DNA of 40,511 nt. Source: Acidobacteriota bacterium (lineage in GTDB: Bacteria; Acidobacteriota; Blastocatellia; UBA7656). Position numbers and translations under genes: made by a program. Of the stretch, positions 27,316 to 33,892 are shown in pieces (position 1 is the first letter of the stretch; every line of letters begins with the position of its first letter). Under the pieces are notes generated by a model. It was not told the DNA's origin. It did not search any database and was given only the letters and a program-made list of their open reading frames with translations. The stretch spans positions 2,501 through 43,011 of the forward strand of contig JACQDB010000045.1 in the NCBI GenBank assembly GCA_016201275.1, read 5' to 3'.

Positions 27316-28286
27316 TGCCTGCATCAACACTCCTTGACCCGGCCTTTTTACGCAAGCTGGAATTGCTGAGAATTCAAGCGCGCAAGGCTTTCCCTGGCAC
27401 TATGCGTGGCGAACGGCGCTCGACGCGGCGCGGCGCATCCGTAGAGTTCGCCGACTTCCGCAAATACGAAGCGGGCGATGATTTTCGCCATGTGGATTGG
27501 AGCATCTATGCGCGTTTGGAACGTCTGATGCTGCGCCAGTTTGTTGAAGAAGAAGATGTGCGGATAGACATACTCATTGACCAGAGCCGTTCGATGCACT
27601 TCGGTGCGCCGTTGAGCAAATTCGATTTTGCGCGGCGCGCTGCTGCGGCGCTGGCGTTTCTGGCGGTGTCGAGTCTGGATCAAGTCGGCATAGCGACTTT
27701 TGACACGGCGATTCGTTTGCAGAAACGCGCTTCGCGAGGGCGCGGTCATCTGCTTGCCGTGTTGAATTTTTTAGAGTCGCTGGCAAAAACGGAGAAGCCT
27801 TCATCAAGCGACGGTGTTGCTTCCGAGCCAACGGGAAAAATTGCGAAGAGAACTCCGCCGACCAATCAGCGAACCAGTTTGAGCGCGGTGTTGCAGCAGT
27901 ATCAAAGGACGACCGTGCGACCGGGCATCGTCTTTGTGCTTTCGGATTTTCTAGACGAAGACGATTTTCGCTCACCTTTGAAATTATTGGCGCAGCGCAA
28001 ATTTGAAATCAATTTAATACAGGTGTTGGCGGATGAAGAAGTGAATCCGGAAATCGTCGGCGACATTTTGATGGTGGATGCGGAAAGCGGCGCGGAACGC
28101 GAAATCACTGCCAATCCGCGTGCGGTTGCGGCGTATAAAAAAATGCTGGCACAATATACCAAGGCGCTGGAAAATTTCTGCAAAGCCAATGGCTTGGGTT
28201 ATACGTTGGTGCAGGCGAGCGCTTCGTTTGCAGACCTGTTGTTGAAAAATTTGATCGAGAGCCGCATGGCGGGATGCGTTGGGTAA
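27315..28286 (+). CDS. DUF58 protein (VWA-like, MoxR partner)
   Basis: A 323-residue protein. The DUF58 signature is FADFRKYEAGDDFRHVDW at about 45-62. A VWA/MIDAS-like metal site DQSRS (Asp89, Ser91, Ser93) follows, then a VFVLSDF segment near 210. Proteins of this family pair with MoxR ATPases and are thought to act as adaptors in envelope or metal-loading processes. The ATG at 27315 overlaps the previous stop, so translation is coupled. It closes the plus-strand cluster; a degenerate transposable element starts about 35 bp after its stop. Confidence 0.93.
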   Translation: MPASTLLDPAFLRKLELLRIQARKAFPGTMRGERRSTRRGASVEFADFRKYEAGDDFRHVDWSIYARLERLMLRQFVEEEDVRIDILIDQSRSMHFGAPLSKFDFARRAAAALAFLAVSSLDQVGIATFDTAIRLQKRASRGRGHLLAVLNFLESLAKTEKPSSSDGVASEPTGKIAKRTPPTNQRTSLSAVLQQYQRTTVRPGIVFVLSDFLDEDDFRSPLKLLAQRKFEINLIQVLADEEVNPEIVGDILMVDAESGAEREITANPRAVAAYKKMLAQYTKALENFCKANGLGYTLVQASASFADLLLKNLIESRMAGCVG

Positions 28287-28321
28287 TTTGCATCGGAGGC
28301 CTTTGCGGATTGGGTGTCTTG

Positions 28322-28559
28322 GTTTTTGCCAACCCGGTTGAGATTGATGTTAGTTTTTGCGCCGGAGGCGCGTAGGATATGAACCAGTGGTGCAGCCACT
28401 GGGAAGTTGAAAGGCAAGGTATTTCGCGCTCTGAAAGAGCGCAGGAGGTGTGTGTAGCAATCTGCCTCTTGCGTCCCTTCAGGGCGCGAAGCGTTTGAGC
28501 CACGGGATTCCAGCACCTATAGCACTGGCTGATTTCCTCAACCCCTTCGGGGCAATTAC
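28322..28559. mobile_element. Degenerate IS66-type MITE-like element 3
   Basis: It has the same interior hairpin modules as elements 1, 2 and 5: GCGCCGGAGGCGC, CCAGTGGTGCAGCCACTGG, a GCGC-CTGAAAGAGCGC-type stem, and CAGCACCTATAGCACTGG. Both ends are decayed: the left resembles GTTTTTGCCAACCCGG and the right has lost the segment between GGGGCAA and TTAC. No target duplication is detectable. It is probably an older copy. The ends are approximate. Confidence 0.6.
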
Positions 28560-28576
28560 TTTGATTAGGAGTAACT

Positions 28577-29386
28577 TTGCCATTTATCACGATTCCCGAA
28601 TCTCCTCTAAAGCCGCAGCAAAAAGATCTGCAATTGTTTTACCGCGACTATGGCGGCGGCGTTCCGCTGGTGTTTCTGCATGGCGGTTGGGGCTATGAAG
28701 TTTATCCCTTCGATAAACAGATTGCCGCGTTTGCAGAGGATTTCCGCATACTGATTCCCGACCGCACCGGCTATGGACAGTCGCCGCACCTTGATGCGAT
28801 GAGCGCCGATTTTCATCACCATGCCGCTGTAGAGATGCTGCGCTTTCTTGATGCCTTGCATCTTGAACGAGTCTTTTTATGGGGACACAGCGACGGCGCA
28901 GTGATTGCCACGAAGATGGCTTTGCTTGCGCCTACACGATTTTTCGGAGTGATTTTCGAGGCGTTTCATTTCTATAAAGTGAAACCGAGATCACGCGAAT
29001 TTTTCGAGACCATGATGCAAGACCCTGCACAACTGGGTGAGCGCGTCACGCAGGTTCTTGCCGCTGCACACGGCGAAGATTATTGGCAACAGTTGATTCA
29101 ACTCAACGGCATGGCGTGGTTGCAAATCTCCGATCAGAGCCAACATGAAAAAGCCGATTTGTATGACGGGCAACTTTCGCAATTGCAAACTCGCGCCGTC
29201 TTTCTGCACGGCAAACAAGACCCTCGAACCGAAGCCGATGAATTGCAGCAGGTGCAACAACAACTCCCGGATGCGCCGATTCATCTGCTTGACGAAGGCA
29301 AACACAGCCCGCACAGCGAAACGCCAACGGCGGCGGAAACCATCAACCTGGCACGGGCCTTTCTTAAATCGGTGACGCTAAAATAA
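28577..29386 (+). CDS. Alpha/beta hydrolase
   Basis: A 269-residue alpha/beta-hydrolase. The oxyanion segment HGGWG lies near residues 35-39, the nucleophile elbow GHSDG near 108-112 with Ser as nucleophile, an acid residue in the GKQDPRT stretch, and the catalytic His in EGKHSPH near the end. It hydrolyses an ester- or amide-type substrate; specificity is unknown. The start codon is TTG at 28577 after TAGGAG, the third TTG start in this window with a good Shine-Dalgarno. It stands alone, with transposable elements on both sides. Confidence 0.88.
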   Translation: MPFITIPESPLKPQQKDLQLFYRDYGGGVPLVFLHGGWGYEVYPFDKQIAAFAEDFRILIPDRTGYGQSPHLDAMSADFHHHAAVEMLRFLDALHLERVFLWGHSDGAVIATKMALLAPTRFFGVIFEAFHFYKVKPRSREFFETMMQDPAQLGERVTQVLAAAHGEDYWQQLIQLNGMAWLQISDQSQHEKADLYDGQLSQLQTRAVFLHGKQDPRTEADELQQVQQQLPDAPIHLLDEGKHSPHSETPTAAETINLARAFLKSVTLK

Positions 29387-29392
29387 ATTTTT

Positions 29393-29649
29393 GTAACGAC
29401 CCAGCCAGCGCTTGCGGCTGTGCCGCTTTGAGGTGCGGAAAGGCGCAGCCTTTCCGTAAGCTATGCTCCCAACTCTCGCGGCTACGCCGCCCTTGGGCTT
29501 CTGCCTCCAAGCTTTTCTGAGGCGCAGCCTCCTGAGCGGCAGAGCCGCGAAAAAGCAACACCAGCTTAACGGAGAGTCCGAGACTCTCCGCACCTCAAAG
29601 CGGCACAGCCGCACAGCATTCAACTCTCACAACCAGGCTGGGTCGTTAC
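29393..29649. mobile_element. IS66-type MITE-like element 4, long palindrome
   Basis: A 257-bp element bounded by GTAACGACCCAGCC inverted repeats. Including adjacent bases the match is 17 of 17 (29390-29406 with 29636-29652). The flanking octamers AAATTTTT and AAATTCGT match at 6 of 8 positions, a decayed target duplication. The interior differs from the other elements and has a second perfect 26-bp inverted repeat (29414-29439 with 29587-29612), so nearly the whole element can fold as one cruciform. It begins 6 bp after the hydrolase stop. Confidence 0.8.
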
Positions 29650-29760
29650 AAATTCGTACTGAAAAAGTTGAATCATTTTCAAATTCGCCGGAACCCTCGC
29701 TATCATTCGAGCGTAGTTTGACGCGATGCTCGGAATAAATCTTCAAGGAGTCCTCTGTCA

Positions 29761-31194
29761 ATGAAAAAATTTGTCGTCGTGAGCGCTATCATAGCGTTGT
29801 CGGGATTGGTCATGTTGGTTGGCTCCAACATTGGCCAGGCCAACGGCTCAACCGGGAAAAATGTCACCTTCAATAAAGACGTAGCAAAAATTCTCTATAA
29901 AAATTGTGTCGTCTGTCATCGCGCCGATGACATGGCTCCGATGTCTTTGATGAGTTACAAAGAGGCGCGACCGTGGGCGCGTTCGATCAAGGAAAGGGTC
30001 GTCAAAAAAGAGATGCCGCCGTGGCACGCTGATCCCAAGCACGGCGAATTTGCCAATGACCGCCGCTTGACGCAAGACGACATCAACACCATCGTGGCCT
30101 GGGTGGATCAAGGCGCGAAGGAAGGCGACCTCAAAGATTTGCCCAAAGCCCCGGAGTTCGCCGAGAAGTGGCGCAGTGGCAAACCCGATATTATTTTGAC
30201 CATGCCGAATGAATACACGCTCGGCGCAGAAGGCCCGGACGAATATATTTACGCCAAGATTCCGACCAACTTCACAGAAGATGTATGGGTGCAGGCGGTC
30301 GAATCCATTCCCGGCAATCGCAAAATCGTGCATCACATCATCGCCTTTGTGCAGGGGCCGCACCACAATATGAATAGAAGTGCTTTTAGTCCGACCAAAG
30401 AGATGATGGAAAAGATGATGGCGAAGTTGGCCTTCAAAGAGGAAGGCTCGTTGATGCGAACCAAGCCCGATGCGCCGGTCTTCGATAATGGCTGCGCCAC
30501 AGCGGAAGGCGGCGCGGGGATTTTTCTTGATGGCACGGGGCGCGACGAATCCACCGGGATGTTGGGCGGCGAAGCGCCGGGCAGCGATGTGTTTGCGTGG
30601 CCGGTCGGAGCGGCGAAAAAGATTCCCGCCGGTTCGACCATCATTTTACAGATGCACTATGCGCGCAATGGCAAGGTCGAAAAAGACCGCTCCAGCGTTG
30701 GCCTTTATCTGGCCAAGACGCCGCCAACCAGAGAGATGCACACGCAGATGGTGGTCAATTATCACTTCCAGATTCCGCCCGGAGCCGACCATCACGAAGT
30801 CACTGCGTGCTACACCTTCAAGCAAGATGCCCATGTTTATGGCGTGATGCCGCATATGCACCTGCGCGGCAAAGATATGCAGGTGACGGCGTATTATCCC
30901 GACGGGAGTTCGGAAGTGTTAATCAATGTGCCGGACTACAGTTTCAACTGGCAGACCAATTATTATTTGAAGACGCCGAAAGCCATGCCGAAAGGGACGC
31001 GCCTGGAAGTGTTGGCGCATTTCGATAATTCAACCAAGAACAAATTTAATCCCGACCCGACCAAGCCGGTGCGATTCGGCGATCCGACTTACGATGAAAT
31101 GATGATTGGCTTTGTGGATTTCACCAATGACGCGCAGCACCTGAACTTCAAAACCGAAGCGGCAGGCAAAGCGGCGACAGCAAAGAATCAATAA
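29761..31194 (+). CDS. Cytochrome c-copper monooxygenase (PHM-like) fusion
   Basis: A 477-residue exported protein. A signal peptide (about 1-28) is followed by one heme c site, C49-V-V-C52-H53, and the distal MPPWH segment. Residues about 140-460 resemble the two-domain copper type II ascorbate-dependent monooxygenases (PHM/DBH). By comparison from memory with PHM, the first copper would be bound by HH191-192 and H299 (LQMHY), the second by H365/H367 (HMHLRGKDM) and M447 (DEMMIG). All six ligands appear present. The family hydroxylates C-H bonds with O2; here the heme may deliver electrons. The Shine-Dalgarno AAGGAG is about 12 nt upstream. It is transcribed alone and an element starts 6 bp after the stop. 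Confidence 0.85.
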   Translation: MKKFVVVSAIIALSGLVMLVGSNIGQANGSTGKNVTFNKDVAKILYKNCVVCHRADDMAPMSLMSYKEARPWARSIKERVVKKEMPPWHADPKHGEFANDRRLTQDDINTIVAWVDQGAKEGDLKDLPKAPEFAEKWRSGKPDIILTMPNEYTLGAEGPDEYIYAKIPTNFTEDVWVQAVESIPGNRKIVHHIIAFVQGPHHNMNRSAFSPTKEMMEKMMAKLAFKEEGSLMRTKPDAPVFDNGCATAEGGAGIFLDGTGRDESTGMLGGEAPGSDVFAWPVGAAKKIPAGSTIILQMHYARNGKVEKDRSSVGLYLAKTPPTREMHTQMVVNYHFQIPPGADHHEVTACYTFKQDAHVYGVMPHMHLRGKDMQVTAYYPDGSSEVLINVPDYSFNWQTNYYLKTPKAMPKGTRLEVLAHFDNSTKNKFNPDPTKPVRFGDPTYDEMMIGFVDFTNDAQHLNFKTEAAGKAATAKNQ

Positions 31195-31200
31195 TCGGCA

Positions 31201-31456
31201 GTAACGACTCAGCCTGGTTGAAAATTGCCGGTCGCTGAGTTTTGCGCCGGAGGCGCACAAGAAATTAGCCAGTGGGAAAGCCACGGGAAGGCAAAGGGCT
31301 TGACAGTTCGCGCTCTGAAAGCGCGCAGGAGGCTGGCGGCAATCCCTCTCCTGCACCCTTTCAGGGCGCGCAGCGTTTACCCAACTTGGTTCCAGTGCCT
31401 GTCAGCACTGGCTAATCTCCTGCACCCCTGCGGGGCAAATAGCGCTGCGTCGTTAC
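31201..31456. mobile_element. IS66-type MITE-like element 5 with perfect target duplication
   Basis: A 256-bp element with ends GTAACGACTCAGCCTG and, read inward from the right, GTAACGACGCAGCGCT. It is flanked by a perfect 8-bp direct repeat, AATCGGCA, at 31193-31200 and 31457-31464. The interior shares the multi-hairpin body of elements 1-3 (TTTTGCGCCGGAGGCGC, CCAGTGGGAAAGCCACGGG, stems around 31310-31370). No coding potential. The left duplication starts right at the stop codon of the upstream gene. Confidence 0.87.
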
Positions 31457-31482
31457 AATCGGCAAACATTTCTGCATCGCAA

Positions 31483-31522
31483 TGAAAAAAGCGGCGAGGT
31501 TTACCCCTGGCCGCTTTTTTCA
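31483..31522 (-). terminator. Terminator of the phosphorelay operon, containing the stop codon
   Basis: Perfect 13-bp arms TGAAAAAAGCGGC (31483-31495) and GCCGCTTTTTTCA (31510-31522). Read on the minus strand it is a GC-core stem followed by a T-run. The hybrid kinase stop (31501-31503) lies in its loop. It could also terminate plus-strand transcripts. Confidence 0.85.
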
Positions 31523-33363
31523 TGAGAGGGAAGCGCCAGTCCTTCGTGCTTGTGTGTCGCCGTGCTGCATCCGGCATCCAGTACAGCGCGAATTTTCTGC
31601 AACAAGGCGGAGGGGGTAAACGGTTTCTGTATAAAGGCAGAGACCGAATCAACAATGCCATTATAAGTGATGGCCTGATCCATATAACCAGACATAAACA
31701 ATACACGGATATGGGGACACTTCCGGCTGATATGTTCTCTGACCTGTGCGCCACTCATTTGCGGCATCACGACATCGGTAACCAACAAATGAATAGAGTC
31801 TTGATATTGATTGCATAGACTGATCGCTTCATCGCCGCAGGCCGCCACCAGCACCTTGTAGCCCTGACCTTTGAGGACTTCATGAGCGAGCCTTCGTACC
31901 ACCTCTTCGTCTTCGACCAACAGAATCGTTTCCTTGCCGCCGACCACCTCACCGCGACTTTCGGTAAGCGGCAGATCAGGGGCTTGCTCTAGGCAAGGAA
32001 AAAAGAGCTTGAAGGTGGTGCCATGCTGCGTTTGGCTGGTGACCGAGATATAGCCGCCGCTTTGGCGAACGATGCCATAAACCGTAGCCAGTCCCAAGCC
32101 TGTGCCTTTGCCGGTCTCTTTGGTGGTGAAGAAGGGATCAAATATTTTTGACAGATGTTTTTCATCTATGCCACAACCTGTATCGCGAATCGTCAGCAAG
32201 ACGTATTGACCGGGCGGCATCTCGCCGTGGTTAGCCAACTCCTCAGCTTGCAAAGTGACATTGGCGGTCGCCAGAATCAGTTGGCCGCCTTGTGGCATGG
32301 CATCACGGGCATTGACCGCTAGATTGAGAATGACTTGATCCATTTGCGTTGGGTCAACTTTCACTTGGTTGAGGTCGGGGTCTAATGAAAGCACCAGTTC
32401 GATATCTTCGCCGATGATGCGACGCAGCATCGTTTCGAGGTTGATCATAATGAGATTGAGATTGAGGACTCTGGGCTGCAACATCTGTTTGCGGCTAAAG
32501 GCCAGCAACTGGCTGGTCAATTTGGCGGCACGTTGTCCGGCCTGTTCGATCTCCTTCAAGGTGACATAGGTCGAAGCATCTTTTTGGAATTTTTCTAACA
32601 GCAACTGGCTGAAGCCGATGATGGCGGTCAAGATATTATTGAAGTCGTGCGCCACGCCTCCTGCAAGTCTGCCGATGGCCTCCATTTTCTGCGCCTGCAC
32701 CAAGCGCTCTTCGAGTTCCTGGCGTTCGGCGATCTCGGCCAGCAACGCCTCGTTGGTCTGTGCCAACTCCACGGTTCGTAATTTGATTTTCATCTCCAGA
32801 TGATCTTGCGCTTCCTGCAACTGGTGCTGCGCCTGTGTACGTTCGGCGATCTCGGCGACTAAGGCGACGTTGGTTTGAGCTAGTTCTACCGTGCGTTCTT
32901 GCACCAGCCGATCCAGTTCCGCATTGGTATGGCGCAGTGCCAGTTCATTACGCTTGCGCTCGATGGCGTATTGGATGGCGCGTCCCAGCAAAGAACTGTT
33001 GATTTGCCCTTTCACCAGATAGTCCTGAGCGCCTTCTTCGACCGCTTTGATGGCGACGATCTCCTCCTTAAACCCGCTGAGAATAATGATAGGAGTTTCC
33101 GGCGCGTGAGCATTCATTTTGTACAAAGTGCCCAAGCCATCGCTGTCGGGCAGCGACAGGTCAAGCAAAATGACATCAATGCCATTTTCGTCCATCTGCC
33201 GGAGTCCCTGATCCAGACAGTTGCGGTGCATCAGTTCATATTGCGTCTGCCACACCTCCGACAAGGCTTCTTCGACCAGCAAAGCATCGCCGGGATTGTC
33301 TTCCACCAACAAGATGCGGGTCGGCGGCGTCAGCGCGACCTGATTGGTTAATACCTTCTGCAT
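31501..33363 (-). CDS. Hybrid histidine kinase (REC - coiled coil - HisKA - HATPase - REC)
   Basis: A 620-residue cytoplasmic hybrid kinase. An N-terminal receiver (about 15-130, phospho-acceptor Asp68 in LLDLSLPDS) is followed by a long signalling helix at about 135-225. HisKA follows, with His239 in GGVAHDFNN. The HATPase has DTGCGI and GKGTGLGL motifs, and a C-terminal receiver holds the VTDVVMP Asp. The signalling helix contains a duplicated unit (ERTVELAQTN...EIAER twice). The ATG at 33361-33363 has GGAG 5 nt upstream; a longer frame to 33666 is not protein-like. Last gene of the three-gene operon. Confidence 0.93.
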   Translation of the reverse strand: MQKVLTNQVALTPPTRILLVEDNPGDALLVEEALSEVWQTQYELMHRNCLDQGLRQMDENGIDVILLDLSLPDSDGLGTLYKMNAHAPETPIIILSGFKEEIVAIKAVEEGAQDYLVKGQINSSLLGRAIQYAIERKRNELALRHTNAELDRLVQERTVELAQTNVALVAEIAERTQAQHQLQEAQDHLEMKIKLRTVELAQTNEALLAEIAERQELEERLVQAQKMEAIGRLAGGVAHDFNNILTAIIGFSQLLLEKFQKDASTYVTLKEIEQAGQRAAKLTSQLLAFSRKQMLQPRVLNLNLIMINLETMLRRIIGEDIELVLSLDPDLNQVKVDPTQMDQVILNLAVNARDAMPQGGQLILATANVTLQAEELANHGEMPPGQYVLLTIRDTGCGIDEKHLSKIFDPFFTTKETGKGTGLGLATVYGIVRQSGGYISVTSQTQHGTTFKLFFPCLEQAPDLPLTESRGEVVGGKETILLVEDEEVVRRLAHEVLKGQGYKVLVAACGDEAISLCNQYQDSIHLLVTDVVMPQMSGAQVREHISRKCPHIRVLFMSGYMDQAITYNGIVDSVSAFIQKPFTPSALLQKIRAVLDAGCSTATHKHEGLALPSHEKSGQG

Positions 33364-33442
33364 GGTTTCTCCTTTGGCTACGGCTCCGGGTTCGGTCATT
33401 GCTGCCAAGGCGTACTGAGTCGGCGGCAAGCGAAAATCCGAC

Positions 33443-33892
33443 TTACTGCTTGGGCGGCAATTGCACTTTGTTGCCCCAGAACTCTTTAATGGCTTTGACC
33501 GTGGCAAGAAACTGTCGGATGTCCATAGGCTTGACCAAATAGGCATTGGCATGGAGATCGTAAGCCTGGGCAATGCCTTGCTCGGACTGCGACGAGGTAA
33601 AAATAATGACTGGAATGCGGCGCAAATCGGGATGATTTTTAATTTCTTCCAGAACCTCATAGCCATTCATCTTGGGGAGATTCAAATCCAGCAGGATCAA
33701 ATCGGGGCTGATGGCAGCGGCGAATTGACCTTCGCGATAGAGGAAGGCGATGGCCTCAGCCCCGTCTCTGGCGACCGACAGACTCTTGAGTACCTGGCCT
33801 TCTTTAAGGGCTTCTTTGATCAGCAGAACATCACCCGGATTATCTTCCACCATCAATATATCAATGGGCAGCAGATCATTTGGAGTAGTCAT
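33443..33892 (-). CDS. Single-domain response regulator (Rcp1-like)
   Basis: A 149-residue stand-alone receiver. The acidic pair VEDN is near residues 15-18, the phospho-acceptor is Asp69 (LILLDLNLP), Thr/Ser is in FTSSQ, and the final Lys is in LVKPMD. It resembles Rcp1-type regulators that accept phosphate from phytochrome-like kinases, and has no output domain. The start overlaps the kinase gene by 17 bp, and AAGGAGG lies 6-7 nt upstream. It probably relays between the two kinases of the operon. Confidence 0.93.
   Translation of the reverse strand: MTTPNDLLPIDILMVEDNPGDVLLIKEALKEGQVLKSLSVARDGAEAIAFLYREGQFAAAISPDLILLDLNLPKMNGYEVLEEIKNHPDLRRIPVIIFTSSQSEQGIAQAYDLHANAYLVKPMDIRQFLATVKAIKEFWGNKVQLPPKQ

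Noticed and set aside
28349-28561. CRISPR-like appearance of repeated hairpin modules
   Set aside because: The modules are palindromic, of different lengths and without regular unique spacers, and the outer ends match transposon inverted repeats.
33364-33666. 101-residue extension of the hybrid kinase
   Set aside because: It is antisense-like low-quality sequence overlapping the response regulator; GGAG-ATG at 33363 is clearly better.
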